64,000 nt of DNA from Epilithonimonas hominis (GCF_003730015.1 NZ_RJTU01000043.1:1-64000); one strand, 5' to 3'; shown: positions 50,933 to 60,390, counted from the first letter of the stretch. A program made the numbers and translations. Notes: generated by a model from the sequence alone, not told the origin.

Positions 50933-52052
50933 TTGCTTCGTTGTTTTCTAATTCATTTTTGGCTTTCACTGGACTTTCCAGACTGTCTATGTAAAGCCAT
51001 TCCACTGCTCTTGGAAATTCCTGCGACCAAAAAAATTCCTGATGTGTTCCTTGGTCATTGATGTTGGTCCTGACTTCAAAATCAAAGGATTTCTGCACTG
51101 TTAATTTTTTCAAAGCTTTTTCAAATAATCTTATTCTTCCCACCATTCGGGAACCTTCTTTCTTGCCACCATAGAGATAAACCTTTAGCTTGTAAGGGTT
51201 ATCAAACCTTATCATCGGAAAATTATTTTCAGGCTCTACCCAAAGCGACGGCGAAAAAATCAGCAATTTGGAATAAACTTCCGGATAGAGAAATCCGCCA
51301 TAAATGCTAATCAATCCACCCAAAGAGCTTCCGCCAATTCCGGTGTTTTCTCTATCTTTCTTTGTTCTGTAATTTTTATCAATCCAAGGTTTCAAAGTAT
51401 CAGTAATGAACCTCAAATATTTTTTGCCTTCAGCATTTTTCGTCACATCTTCATTATCAAAAATATATTCTTTGATTCGGTCATCGTTACCGTGTTCTAC
51501 CGCAATGACAATCAAATCGCCTCGTCCATATTCTGCAAGAAGAGCCAATTTTTTATCAATTTCCCAATTTCCAAATTCGGAACCGTCATTGAATAAATTC
51601 TGTGCATCCTGCAAATACAAAACGGGATAACTTTTGTCCGAATGGTAATAATCATAAGGCAAAAGCGCCCAGACTTTCCTCGTCTTATCAAGCTGAGGAA
51701 TATAGAATGCATCATCAACCAGTTCCGTAATCGGGAAAAATTCTTTTTTGAAAGGTCCCCAATTCAGTCTCCATTTTTCTACAGAATCTTGTGTTTTCTT
51801 GTTCTCTTTTTTAGTTTTTCTGTTCGGAGTGATATTGTTGTATTTATCAATCTCTACATTTTCCCAACCGCCTTTTGTGAACTTATATTCTATTTCATCA
51901 TTTAAAAGTTCGTCAGAAATATTGATGTAATAATTATTCTCATCCAATTTTTCCAACTCAAACTTTGAATCTTTCGGATTCCACTTGTTGAAATTACCGG
52001 TAATAAAAATCGGTCGGTCATCATTATCTTCTGATGTCAGAAAAAACTCCAT
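50925..52052 (-). CDS. Esterase with N-terminal glycogen-binding-like domain
   Basis: The product is 375 aa. The first 90 residues resemble an E-set/CBM48-like domain (IFITGNFNKWNPKDSKFELEK). The rest is an esterase-D fold with the nucleophile in IGGSSLGGLISIYG, the acid region in FSPSLWVEPEN and the likely histidine in DQGTHQEFFWSQEF. There is no signal peptide. This layout is like IroE/Fes-type enterochelin hydrolases, which act on amide or ester-linked siderophores. It is the first gene of the co-directional set, and its stop overlaps the M17 gene by 8 bp. Confidence 0.85.
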   Translation of the reverse strand: MEFFLTSEDNDDRPIFITGNFNKWNPKDSKFELEKLDENNYYINISDELLNDEIEYKFTKGGWENVEIDKYNNITPNRKTKKENKKTQDSVEKWRLNWGPFKKEFFPITELVDDAFYIPQLDKTRKVWALLPYDYYHSDKSYPVLYLQDAQNLFNDGSEFGNWEIDKKLALLAEYGRGDLIVIAVEHGNDDRIKEYIFDNEDVTKNAEGKKYLRFITDTLKPWIDKNYRTKKDRENTGIGGSSLGGLISIYGGFLYPEVYSKLLIFSPSLWVEPENNFPMIRFDNPYKLKVYLYGGKKEGSRMVGRIRLFEKALKKLTVQKSFDFEVRTNINDQGTHQEFFWSQEFPRAVEWLYIDSLESPVKAKNELENNEAND

Positions 52053-52283
52053 TTGCTTTTAAAATTCTTTTACTGTTATAAATTTATAAAATTATTTCAA
52101 TTAATTAGAAATTGTTGAGTGTTTTTCTTTTAAAATTTAAGTTTGTTAATGAATATTAATCTAATTTTTAAAATCATTGAATTAATGAAAATTTAATATT
52201 TCGAAATAATAATCATAAAAAATAAAAAAGCTTTCGAAGATTGACTCCGAAAGCTTGAATTTTTGTTTGAAAAACTTTAAAAT
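52053..52283 (-). other. Gap upstream of the ligase cluster with terminator
   Basis: About 230 bp of AT-rich sequence, holding the terminator of the GH43-like gene (52222-52256) and presumably the promoter of the ligase cluster. No TAnnTTTG box stands out on the minus strand close to 52052. Confidence 0.4.
52222..52256 (-). terminator. Terminator of the GH43-like gene
   Basis: AAGCTTTCG (52228-52236) and CGAAAGCTT (52248-52256) form a 9-bp stem. On the minus strand it is followed by a T-run (52227 down to 52222). Confidence 0.85.
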
Positions 52284-54038
52284 TTATTCTGATTTTACAA
52301 CCTCTGTTCTTTCAGAGATTCCATTGGCGTTAAATGCTTCAATTTGAAAATAATACGCATCTGTTCTGTCTGCTCCTGTGAAGAAATATTCATTCTTGCC
52401 ATAAACCATAATGCTTCCATATAATTTATCCGGCGATTTTCCCCAATAGATGACATAACCGTCAGCGTCAGAATTTTGTTGCCATTTGAACCAAATACTT
52501 CTTCTCTCGCCATATTTTTTCGGGTCAGCCCGTAACGGAACGAAGTTTTGAACTTTAGCTGGTTTTGTTCCAGCTCCTTTTCCAAAAACTCTAAAACCAC
52601 TTAAAGCGAATTTTCCTGTTGGCATTTTCAGATTTTCCATTTTCAGGAATCTTACTTTTGCAGATGTTTCCAATTCTACATAATCGTGCGGAACATCGGT
52701 TTGGTTTTTTGATTTGTCAACAATCACTTTCCAATTTTTGCCATCGTTAGAACCATAAATTTTATATTGATGCATTTTGCCGAGCGTTTTCCCCATAAAC
52801 TCAACATCTTGGTCGGCATAATTAATTTGAATCGCATTGATTGTAGAAACTTCTCCCAAATCTGTCTGAAACCATTCTCCTGCGTTTCCGGTTTTTGCAG
52901 ACCAATAAGTTTTGATGTCTTCATCCACGGCAAGATTCGGTTGATAACCGCCTAAAGTTGATGATACCTGAACCGGTTTATTATAATTCAATAACATCCA
53001 ACCAGGAAATAAGCCTTTTGAGAAATCTTTTCCTTGAGCATATTGCGGAAGAAGAGTAGGGTAATCGCCATAAGCGGTGTTGGTGTACATTACATCATCC
53101 TTGTCAAATCCAGTTGGCCAGATTCCCAATCGTCTTTCGAAATTATTTTTTGTCGAAATGAAAATCGTGGAAACGTGCCACCAATTCCCGAATTTATCTT
53201 CGAAAGTTGCACCGTGACCAGCTCCTCTTGCAAAACCTCCGGGTTTATAAGAAAACGGATTATGTTGCTGATATTCGAAACCTTCTAAAGGATTTTTGGA
53301 AACATAAACACCATCAGAATAACCACTGAACTCTGTTGCTGGCGCACCATATTGCATATAATATTTGTCCTTATATTTAGTAACCCAAGCACCTTCTACA
53401 AAGGGTTGAAGAAAAACATTGTCATTATATTCTCCAAATCTTTCCCAACCGTGGTCTTCAGGTTTTAACCTTAGAATCGGTTTTACGAAACCTTCGGACT
53501 GCATTGTTTTAGTTTTAACTTCGGTTCCTAACAGGGGCCACTCGTTGCTAGAACCCCAATAGAGATAAAGTTTGTCTTTGTCTTCATCATAATGGAAAGC
53601 AGGATCCCAAGCGCCAACTTTCAAAGTGTCAACAGCAATTTTCCAATCGTCTTTTGTAGGATTGGTGCTTTTCCAAATCGGAAAATCCTGTTCCCAGGTT
53701 GAGCCAAAAACATAAAGTGTGTCTTTCATTGCCCAGACTGCAGGCGCGTTCAAATCGTGAATGTATTTATTGTCTCTAAGGAATTTTCTTTTTACAAATT
53801 TCCAATCCAACATATTATCAGAATACCAATAACCTTCCTGATTGGTAGAAAAAAGAAATAATTTCTTCTGAAAATTAACGATTACAGGGTCCGCAGTTGC
53901 ACGGTGTTTTCCTTGCTTGGAGAAAACTTCAAACGGCGTATAACCATAATCGATGTTAATAGGATTACAATAGGTTTTTTGTTGCGCTGAAAATAATGAT
54001 ACAATAGATAATGAAACTATTGCGAGTAATTTTTTCAT
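52284..54038 (-). CDS. Secreted GH43-like protein with discoidin and fibronectin-type domains
   Basis: The product is 584 aa with a signal peptide (KKLLAIVSLSIVSLFSAQ). Residues about 40-330 form a five-bladed propeller of GH43 type, with ATADPVIVNFQKKLFLFST and DLNAPAVWAMKDTLYVFGST carrying acidic active-site candidates and GAWDPAFHYDEDKDKLYLYW the third blade. Residues about 360-500 form an F5/8 type C (discoidin) domain (GGYQPNLAVDEDIKTYWSA, LGEVSTINAIQINYA, LSGFRVFGKG), and a C-terminal Fn3-like segment follows. It probably acts on plant or microbial polysaccharides; GH43 includes arabinases and xylosidases. No sorting domain is seen. Confidence 0.85.
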   Translation of the reverse strand: MKKLLAIVSLSIVSLFSAQQKTYCNPINIDYGYTPFEVFSKQGKHRATADPVIVNFQKKLFLFSTNQEGYWYSDNMLDWKFVKRKFLRDNKYIHDLNAPAVWAMKDTLYVFGSTWEQDFPIWKSTNPTKDDWKIAVDTLKVGAWDPAFHYDEDKDKLYLYWGSSNEWPLLGTEVKTKTMQSEGFVKPILRLKPEDHGWERFGEYNDNVFLQPFVEGAWVTKYKDKYYMQYGAPATEFSGYSDGVYVSKNPLEGFEYQQHNPFSYKPGGFARGAGHGATFEDKFGNWWHVSTIFISTKNNFERRLGIWPTGFDKDDVMYTNTAYGDYPTLLPQYAQGKDFSKGLFPGWMLLNYNKPVQVSSTLGGYQPNLAVDEDIKTYWSAKTGNAGEWFQTDLGEVSTINAIQINYADQDVEFMGKTLGKMHQYKIYGSNDGKNWKVIVDKSKNQTDVPHDYVELETSAKVRFLKMENLKMPTGKFALSGFRVFGKGAGTKPAKVQNFVPLRADPKKYGERRSIWFKWQQNSDADGYVIYWGKSPDKLYGSIMVYGKNEYFFTGADRTDAYYFQIEAFNANGISERTEVVKSE

Positions 54039-54088
54039 TTAAGATTTATTTTAATTCCGAATATGTTGAAAATTTAAGGAAAGATAAT

Positions 54089-54499
54089 TTATTCCTTCCA
54101 ATTTTCCTTAATCAAGTCCAAAAGAAAATCGGGACATCTTACAATTTTATTAGTTTCGGCATCCAGGAAAAATAGAGTGGTGGAAGCTTCTGTAATTTTC
54201 ACTTTATCTTCATTGTAAATTTCATAATCAAATTCAATTTTAACGCCCGGAATTTTTTTTACGTAAGTATGAATTTCCAAAAGTTGGTCATAAAGTCCTG
54301 GTTTCAAATACTTAATTTTATATTCGGAAACGGGAAGGAAAATTCCTCTCTTTTCAATTTCATCATATGACATTCCAAGGGTGCGAAAAAGTTCAACTCT
54401 TGCGACTTCAAAATATTCTGCATAGTTACCATAATAAACATATTTCATGGGGTCTGTTTCTCCGTAACGTACTCGTATTGAGTGTGTTGTGTGTATCAT
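54089..54499 (-). CDS. Acyl-CoA thioesterase, 4HBT/YbgC-like
   Basis: The product is 136 aa from the ATG at 54499. The hot-dog fold shows in HSIRVRYGETDPMKYVYYGN (with the active-site aspartate, D-x-M-x-Y-x-x-Y) and YFEVARVELFRTLG, and in KIKYLKPGLYDQLLEIHTYV. It hydrolyses acyl-CoA, often short or aromatic chains. A TATATTTG box at 54522-54529 overlaps the longer starts, which supports this one. It is divergent from dnaA. Confidence 0.9.
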   Translation of the reverse strand: MIHTTHSIRVRYGETDPMKYVYYGNYAEYFEVARVELFRTLGMSYDEIEKRGIFLPVSEYKIKYLKPGLYDQLLEIHTYVKKIPGVKIEFDYEIYNEDKVKITEASTTLFFLDAETNKIVRCPDFLLDLIKENWKE

Positions 54500-54521
54500 T
54501 TTAAGTCGATAATAATTCATA

Positions 54522-54529
54522 CAAATATA
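54522..54529 (-). promoter_or_regulatory. -7 box of the thioesterase gene
   Basis: The minus-strand sequence TATATTTG matches TAnnTTTG, 22 bp upstream of the ATG at 54499. Confidence 0.55.
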
Positions 54530-54633
54530 TTTTTTAATAATCAATAGCTAAAATATTTTTTTATAAAAATTAATAATTGGATATTTGTCTTCTTCTAAAA
54601 AAACTAGAATATTACCGGTAATAGCAGCAGAAA

Positions 54634-56088
54634 ATGAATGATAATTTGGTATTGATCTGGGATAGGTGTCTCCAGTTTATGAGAGACAATCTAAACGCAG
54701 CGGAGGATAATTCAGACCTCAAAAAGTTACAAAATTCTTTCGACTTATTGTTTGACAAAGTTCAGCCAATTTCTTTGGTAAACAATAATCTTACGTTGCT
54801 AGTTCCAAGCGATTTTTATAAGGAATATATTGAAGATAATTATCTGTCTTTACTGTCTGCTGCGCTCAAAAAAAATATCGGTAAAGGTGTGAAGTTGTGG
54901 TATTCTGTAATGGAAAACAAACCTGCAGGAAAAGAAAAACCAATTACGATGAACGTAAAAGGAATTTCTACACAGGCTCCAAAAATTCAGGAAGCGAGAC
55001 CGGTTATTAAGGAAAATAATGTCAATCCTTTTGTAGTCCCAGGAATCAAGAAAATCAATATAGATTCTAATCTAAAAGCAGATCAATCTTTTGATAATTT
55101 TGTAGAAGGTGAAAGCAACAAGTTTGCCTGCACAGTTGCAAAATCGATTGCAAAAAGACCTGGAGCAACCGCCTTTAACCCACTGTTTGTTTATGGCGGA
55201 TATGGTGTTGGAAAAACGCACCTGGCTCAGGCAATTGGTTTGGAGGTAAAAGCTTCTTTTCCTGATAAGGTTGTACTTTATCAGTCTTCGGAAAAATTCA
55301 TTCAGGATTTCGTAAAAGCGGCTAAATCCCAAAATAAAACAGACTTCCAGAATTATTATCAGATGATTGATGTTTTGATTATCGATGATATTCAGTTCTT
55401 ATCCGGAAAGGCAGCAACACAGGACAGCTTCTTCCATATTTTTGATTATCTCCATCAGAATGGTAAACAAATTATCTTGACATCTGATAAAGCGCCTGCT
55501 GATATTTTGGATACTCAGGAAAGAATTATTTCCCGTTTCAAATGGGGACTTTCTGCGGAAATCAAATCGCCTAATTTCGAGACAAGAAGAAAAATCATCG
55601 TTGACAAATTAAGTCGTGACGGAATTGAACTGACCGATGATATGCTTGATTATCTAGCTTCTGAAGTTAAAACCAACGGTGTAAGAGAACTCATCGGTGT
55701 TGTAAATGCGGTGATTGCTTATTCAACAGTTTATAAATCGGATTTCAGTCTTGATTTATTAAAAGACACCATTAACAAGTTAGCGACAACTCAAAAGAAA
55801 ACCATCAATATTCCTTATATTCAGGAAGTTGTATGTGATTATTTCGGGATTCAGAGAGAGCAATTGTTGTCTAAAACTAGAAAAAGAGAAATTGCTTTGC
55901 CTAGACAGTTAGCCATGTATTTTGCAAAAGAATATACGAATGCAACCTTTACAAAAATCGGAGAAGAAATGGGCGGGAAAGACCATTCGACCGTGATGTA
56001 TGCTTGCGACACGATCCGCGATGTTTCCAAAATAGATAAAGAATTGAAGAAATACATCAAAGATTTGAAAGAAAAAATCGGTCAATAA
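54634..56088 (+). CDS. dnaA: Chromosomal replication initiator DnaA
   Basis: The product is 484 aa, normal for the family. Domain I is at residues 1-90, a linker to about 140 and the AAA+ core follows with Walker A GGYGVGKTHLAQAIG and Walker B VLIIDDIQFLSG. The C-terminal DNA-binding domain carries the signature FAKEYTNATF and GGKDHSTVMYACDTI. No dnaN or recF follows, so the usual dnaA-dnaN layout is missing. In the bases I read beside it I saw no cluster of DnaA boxes, so this is not shown to be the origin. Confidence 0.97.
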   Translation: MNDNLVLIWDRCLQFMRDNLNAAEDNSDLKKLQNSFDLLFDKVQPISLVNNNLTLLVPSDFYKEYIEDNYLSLLSAALKKNIGKGVKLWYSVMENKPAGKEKPITMNVKGISTQAPKIQEARPVIKENNVNPFVVPGIKKINIDSNLKADQSFDNFVEGESNKFACTVAKSIAKRPGATAFNPLFVYGGYGVGKTHLAQAIGLEVKASFPDKVVLYQSSEKFIQDFVKAAKSQNKTDFQNYYQMIDVLIIDDIQFLSGKAATQDSFFHIFDYLHQNGKQIILTSDKAPADILDTQERIISRFKWGLSAEIKSPNFETRRKIIVDKLSRDGIELTDDMLDYLASEVKTNGVRELIGVVNAVIAYSTVYKSDFSLDLLKDTINKLATTQKKTINIPYIQEVVCDYFGIQREQLLSKTRKREIALPRQLAMYFAKEYTNATFTKIGEEMGGKDHSTVMYACDTIRDVSKIDKELKKYIKDLKEKIGQ

Positions 56089-56093
56089 TAATT

Positions 56094-56122
56094 AAAGTCT
56101 GAAAATTTTCAGACTTTTTTTT
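56094..56122 (+). terminator. Terminator shared by dnaA and the convergent GNAT gene
   Basis: AAAGTCTGAAAA (56094-56105) and TTTTCAGACTTT (56106-56117) form a perfect 12-bp palindrome. T follows to 56122 for the plus strand, and A-runs on the left side could serve the minus-strand gene ending at 56121. Confidence 0.85.
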
Positions 56123-56615
56123 AAATCAAATTCGCACTTCGTCTTTCCAAAAGAATAGTGTCTCGCCAGATTCCATCCATTTTTGAAATTTTTTCACGAT
56201 ATCCAACCTTTCTAAAACCAAATTTATCGTGAAGTTTTAGACTTGCTTCATTTTCCGGAAAAACACTGGATTGTAAAGTCCAGATTCCGTTGTTCTCACT
56301 TTCATAAATTAAAACTTTCATAAGTTCAGAAGCTATTCCCAATCCAAAAAAATCTGGATGAATATAAATGCTGACTTCCGCAACACCGGAATAATTGCAT
56401 CTTGATGAAACAGGACTTAGCGCAATCCAGCCTGCGATGTTATTTTCTATCTCTACTACAAATCTTGAATGCTGAAGGTAACCTTTGTCCCATTCTTCCC
56501 AGGTTGGAACAGAGGTGTTGAAAGTCGCATTTTTAGTTTCTATTCCCAGTTTATAAATTTCCAGAACATCCTTTCTATGCATTTCTAACAAAGGTTTTGT
56601 AGCAAATGTTTTCAT
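56121..56615 (-). CDS. GNAT acetyltransferase, phosphinothricin-acetyltransferase-like
   Basis: The product is 164 aa. The motif HPDFFGLGIASELMKVLIYE (Q/H-x-x-G-x-G/A) and the C-terminal KLHDKFGFRKVGYREKISK place it in the PAT/YncA-type group that acetylates small amines. RHDVLEIYKLGIETKNATF at the start is also typical. It ends beside dnaA and follows the ars/chr genes on the same strand with no gap, so it may be read from that operon. The substrate is unknown; arsenic-related PAT homologues can detoxify organoarsenicals or amino-group inhibitors. Confidence 0.85.
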   Translation of the reverse strand: MKTFATKPLLEMHRKDVLEIYKLGIETKNATFNTSVPTWEEWDKGYLQHSRFVVEIENNIAGWIALSPVSSRCNYSGVAEVSIYIHPDFFGLGIASELMKVLIYESENNGIWTLQSSVFPENEASLKLHDKFGFRKVGYREKISKMDGIWRDTILLERRSANLI

Positions 56616-57659
56616 TTAAATATGATTATCGTAGTAATATTTTTTCTTTAGAAATAAGCTTAGTTTCACCAATAGAATCAATACAGGAACTTCTACCAAA
56701 GGGCCAATGACTCCAACAAAAGCTTGTGCTGAATTGATTCCGAAAACCGAAATCGCTACTGCAATTGCTAACTCAAAATTGTTTCCAGTTGCAGTGAAAG
56801 AGATGGAAGCGTTTTTATCATAAGGAACTTTCATTGATTTGTTAATAAAAAAACTTACAAAAAACATCAGTACAAAGTAAACAATCAAAGGAACGGCAAC
56901 TTTTAACACATCCATTGGCAGTTCAACAATTGTACTTCCTTTCAGGCTAAACATCAAAACAATCGTGAATAATAAAGCATATAAAGTAATTGGCGAAATT
57001 GCTGGTATAAATTTTCGGCTGTACCAATCTACGCCTTTTGTTTTTACTAAAAAATAACGTGTTAAAAATCCTGCTAAAAAGGGAATGCCGAGGTAAATCA
57101 AAACACTTTCCGTCACATCACGCATCGGCACCGAAACATTAAAATTTCCGAAGCCTAATTTTTGCGGCAATACATTAATAAACAGCCAGACGAAAAAACT
57201 GTACGAAAAAATCTGAAAAATACTGTTCAGCGCAACCAGAAGCGTAGCATATTCACGGTTTCCTTTTGCCAAGTCATTCCATACGATTACCATTGCAATG
57301 CATCTCGCAAGCCCGATTAAAATCAGTCCGACCATATAATCCGGCTCGTCTCGAAGAAATATGATGGCCAGAATAAACATTAAAACTGGACCAATAATCC
57401 AGTTGAGAATCAACGAAATAGGCAGCACTTTTTTATCCTTGAAAGTTTTTGGCAACAATGAGTAATCTACTTTTGCAAGCGGCGGATACATCATCAAAAT
57501 CAATCCAATCGCCAACGGAATATTTGTGCTTCCTACAGAAAGGCTTTCTGTCATTATAGAAAAATCCGGGAAAAAGTATCCTAAAGCTACTCCGATTGTC
57601 ATCGCAAGAAAAATCCAAAGCGTTAAATACCGGTCAAGAAATTTTAATTTTGGCTGCAT
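56616..57659 (-). CDS. arsB: Arsenite efflux permease, ACR3 family
   Basis: The product is 347 aa from the ATG at 57659; the longer reading adds 12 residues of no family type. It has about ten membrane helices. The ACR3 pattern is visible in [23 protein letters not shown], the [22 protein letters not shown] segment holding the essential cysteine, and [20 protein letters not shown]. It exports arsenite after the reductase makes it. It overlaps the arsenate reductase gene by 16 bp. Confidence 0.94.
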   Translation of the reverse strand: MQPKLKFLDRYLTLWIFLAMTIGVALGYFFPDFSIMTESLSVGSTNIPLAIGLILMMYPPLAKVDYSLLPKTFKDKKVLPISLILNWIIGPVLMFILAIIFLRDEPDYMVGLILIGLARCIAMVIVWNDLAKGNREYATLLVALNSIFQIFSYSFFVWLFINVLPQKLGFGNFNVSVPMRDVTESVLIYLGIPFLAGFLTRYFLVKTKGVDWYSRKFIPAISPITLYALLFTIVLMFSLKGSTIVELPMDVLKVAVPLIVYFVLMFFVSFFINKSMKVPYDKNASISFTATGNNFELAIAVAISVFGINSAQAFVGVIGPLVEVPVLILLVKLSLFLKKKYYYDNHI

Positions 57660-58273
57660 TTTATTTTTTTTAATAATGAAAAAGAATAAAGACATTCCAT
57701 AGCAATTTGATTGCTTCTTTCGGTATATTTTTCGTCCATTAGAATGGAATTGTCATAAGATTTCGGGTCGAAATATGTTGTTCCAATGCGTAAATCACAC
57801 CCAGGAATAAAAGGACAATTTTCATCTGAATCTCCGCAAGTCATTACTGCTACAAAATTTTCTTTGGGAAGACTTTCATCGTCGATCGTTTTAGAAAAAC
57901 AAAGATTTGATTTGCTTTCGCCAAATAACACTTCATATTTCGGATTGGCTGTTTCGTCAGATTTTTTAACCTCGAAACCACAAGCAATCAAAGCATTGAT
58001 GGCATTTTGATTAAAAGCTGTAACTTCAGTTCCTGCTGAAAAACTATGGATATCAAAACCATAAAAATCGGCAGCAACTTTTGACCAAACCTGCCCGAGA
58101 TGACTTCTGCGTGAGTTGTGTGTGCAAACATAGACCAGATTAACCTCTTCTTTTTCATCAATCTTTCGCTGGATATGAGTCGCCAGTTTTTCCAACAAAG
58201 CTTTTCTTTCAGGATTGATTTCTTTAAAATTGTTGCTGAGAATTTCACAACGCTCTTTTATTTTCTGAAACAT
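57644..58273 (-). CDS. arsC: Arsenate reductase, LMW-phosphatase type
   Basis: The product is 209 aa. The P-loop [20 protein letters not shown] has Cys50 with the CX5R pattern and S57; the thioredoxin-coupled arsenate reductase cysteines appear further on at [10 protein letters not shown] and [16 protein letters not shown]. The last motif holds closely spaced cysteines, as in thioredoxin-coupled ArsC relatives. It reduces arsenate to arsenite for export by the ACR3 permease, whose gene it overlaps by 16 bp. It is preceded by chrA with a 42-bp gap. Confidence 0.9.
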   Translation of the reverse strand: MFQKIKERCEILSNNFKEINPERKALLEKLATHIQRKIDEKEEVNLVYVCTHNSRRSHLGQVWSKVAADFYGFDIHSFSAGTEVTAFNQNAINALIACGFEVKKSDETANPKYEVLFGESKSNLCFSKTIDDESLPKENFVAVMTCGDSDENCPFIPGCDLRIGTTYFDPKSYDNSILMDEKYTERSNQIAMECLYSFSLLKKIKCSQN

Positions 58274-58314
58274 TTTTAGTTTAAATATTAAATTTGTTAT
58301 TTTATTATTTTAGT

Positions 58315-59433
58315 TTAAATCAGAAATAATAAATATCCCAACAAAGCACCACCCAGAACAACAAAAGCACTGTTGATTTTAGGATATTTAAAAACGACAA
58401 TTGCGCTCAAAACAGCGATCAGAACCGTCTTCCAGTCCGAAACTGAATCTTTTGCCATCGTGAAACAAACAGAAGCGATAATGGCAACAGAAGCTACATT
58501 GACTGCATCAAGAAAAGCCGAAAAACTTTTAGAATTTCTAAGTTTTTTCATCAGCGGATTGATGAGCGCAACCAGAATAAACGAAGGTGTAAAAATGGCA
58601 ACCGTAGAAACCACCGCACCTGTAAAACCATTCATTTGATAACCTATAAATGTCACCGAAGAAAAAACCGGACCCGGCGTAAACTGTCCTACAGCAATAG
58701 CATCAATCAATTGTTTTCTGGAAAGCAGACCTTGAGCAACGAGCTCCGAATCCAGAAAAGCAAACAAAACGTAACCGCTTCCGTATAAAATCGCTCCGAT
58801 TTTGAGGAAAATACCGATTAGTTTTAAGTTGGTCTCGGAAAAAAGTGCGTTAGAATTGGCTGTGAAAAACAGAAAAGGAACAAAACTTTTAACCGAATTC
58901 TGATTGCTTTTCTGAATATAGAATAAAATCAACGCAAGAAAACCAGCTCCAAACATCAAAATTATTTCGCTGATGCCGTAAAGTGATAACACCAAAACAG
59001 AAATCCCGATTATCGCAAGAAAAACTGTTTTCATCGATTTTTTAGCCAAAGGAAAAACTGCACCAAGAATAATGGTAGTAATTGCTGGTTTTACACCATA
59101 AAGAAAAGGCTGAACTTCAGGGACATTTCCGTATAATTTATAAAGCCAGGCAAAAATTCCGGTAATGAAAACAGCGGGCAGAATAAAACACAAACCGGCA
59201 ACCAAAAGCCCTTTCCAACCACCTTTGTCATAACCGATGTGGATTGCCATTTCCGTACTATTGGGACCGGGAATCAGATTGGTTGCGCCCAACAGATCCA
59301 AAAAATGCTGTTCGCTCATCCATTTTCTTTTGACTACAACTTCCTGTTGCATCATTGCGATGTGTGCTGCAGGACCACCAAAACCGATCACTCCGAGTTT
59401 CAGAAAAAGTTTTGCAATTTCGCCAACTATCAT
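58315..59433 (-). CDS. chrA: Chromate transporter family protein
   Basis: The product is 372 aa with about ten membrane helices in two homologous halves. The first has FGGPAAHIAMMQQEVV and LLGATNLIPGPNSTEMAIHIGY; the second has LKIGAILYGSGYVLFAFLDSELV and FTPGPVFSSVTFIGYQMNG, the two GPG-like motifs of ChrA. It is the long type. Chromate export is known for a few members, but in this arsenic operon its role is uncertain. It lies 2 bp after the DoxX-like gene. Confidence 0.9.
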   Translation of the reverse strand: MIVGEIAKLFLKLGVIGFGGPAAHIAMMQQEVVVKRKWMSEQHFLDLLGATNLIPGPNSTEMAIHIGYDKGGWKGLLVAGLCFILPAVFITGIFAWLYKLYGNVPEVQPFLYGVKPAITTIILGAVFPLAKKSMKTVFLAIIGISVLVLSLYGISEIILMFGAGFLALILFYIQKSNQNSVKSFVPFLFFTANSNALFSETNLKLIGIFLKIGAILYGSGYVLFAFLDSELVAQGLLSRKQLIDAIAVGQFTPGPVFSSVTFIGYQMNGFTGAVVSTVAIFTPSFILVALINPLMKKLRNSKSFSAFLDAVNVASVAIIASVCFTMAKDSVSDWKTVLIAVLSAIVVFKYPKINSAFVVLGGALLGYLLFLI

Positions 59434-59435
59434 AT

Positions 59436-59867
59436 TTAGCTTTTAGAATTAAAAAATAAATAATCCAATCCCAATTTTCCACTGCCTTTCAGAAGTAAAA
59501 ACAAACTTCCCATCATCATTGCCCAGTCGGTTCTGCTGTCGTGAAGAAAATCCCAGAAACCTTTTTCCAATAAAATCGGAATTTTGGTGGTGAAGAACGC
59601 TACCGCCATTATGATTACCAAAATAAAGGCGGATATTCTTGTAAAGATCCCGACAATCAGCAATAATCCGCATAAAATTTCAAAAGTTCCGACGAAATTT
59701 TCCCAAAACTCAAAATCATCAAAACCTATCTTTTCAAATCTTCTGCTTCCGACTGATTCTGGGCGAAGGAATTTCTGTAAACCTTCCGAAAGAAATACCA
59801 AACTAACCATCAAACGAATAATAATGGTAGTTTTTGAATTGTCAGTTTTCAATATGTCTTTTAGCAT
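59436..59867 (-). CDS. DoxX family membrane protein
   Basis: The product is 143 aa from the ATG at 59867; the longer reading starts at TTG 59873. It has four membrane helices with the DoxX pattern LMVSLVFLSEGLQKF, LVGTFEILCGLLLIVGIF and the C-terminal DWAMMMGSLFLLLKGSGKL. The role in the family is broad; some link to membrane oxidoreductase partners. Here it lies between the DUF6428 and chromate transporter genes and is likely part of one transcript. Confidence 0.85.
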   Translation of the reverse strand: MLKDILKTDNSKTTIIIRLMVSLVFLSEGLQKFLRPESVGSRRFEKIGFDDFEFWENFVGTFEILCGLLLIVGIFTRISAFILVIIMAVAFFTTKIPILLEKGFWDFLHDSRTDWAMMMGSLFLLLKGSGKLGLDYLFFNSKS

Positions 59868-59879
59868 TTTCAATTTTTT

Positions 59880-60344
59880 TTAGCAACATCCACTTCCGGG
59901 AGTACAAGAGTTAGAGTTTAATTCTGATAAATTTCTTTTTGTTTTTGTTGCCGGGATTCCGCAAGCGTCTTGAGCCAGACAAGCTGTTGTTTTATTTTTA
60001 AGAATAAAATTTTTTCCATCGAAGTCCAAATCATATTTACCGATAGTACCGTTTTGATATTCTACTTCAATTTCAGAATTTTCTATGCCCAATTTTTCTT
60101 CCGAAAGTCTGATGATGTTAAGTAATTTTCCTGGTTTTAAACGATGTTCATAATCATTTGCATTCCAGAGTTGAAAATTCACAACTTTCTCATTTCGGAT
60201 TGTCCCGCCACAATCAATGAAGTTTTTTTGGATAACTCCGACTTCGGTAACGTGGAAATGTTCCGGAACAAAAGTCCCATTTTCTAACTGAAATTCTACA
60301 TTTTCCAATGTTGGAAGAATCTCTTTGATTTGTTCAAGTGTCAT
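59880..60344 (-). CDS. DUF6428-like protein with a cysteine-rich tail
   Basis: The product is 154 aa from the ATG at 60344; longer readings lack this family's start and cross the operator at 60373. It is soluble. The C-terminal tail is cysteine-rich, with CLAQDACG near residue 120 and ending SCTPGSGCC, and would bind soft metals such as arsenite. Proteins of this kind recur in flavobacterial arsenic operons; a metallochaperone-like role for arsenic is inference. It is the first gene after the second operator and before the DoxX-like gene. Confidence 0.75.
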   Translation of the reverse strand: MTLEQIKEILPTLENVEFQLENGTFVPEHFHVTEVGVIQKNFIDCGGTIRNEKVVNFQLWNANDYEHRLKPGKLLNIIRLSEEKLGIENSEIEVEYQNGTIGKYDLDFDGKNFILKNKTTACLAQDACGIPATKTKRNLSELNSNSCTPGSGCC

Positions 60345-60372
60345 ATTAGTAAGATTATGATTAATTTGTTTT

Positions 60373-60390
60373 ATTGCAATATTACGATTG
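60373..60390 (-). promoter_or_regulatory. ArsR operator, copy 2 (before the DUF6428 gene)
   Basis: The 18 bases TATTGCAATATTACGATT are identical to 60749-60766 upstream of arsR. The site is an imperfect palindrome (6 of 8 half-site pairs) and on the minus strand contains TAATATTG, a near match to the -7 box, so repressor binding would block it. It lies 28 bp upstream of the ATG at 60344. Confidence 0.8.
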
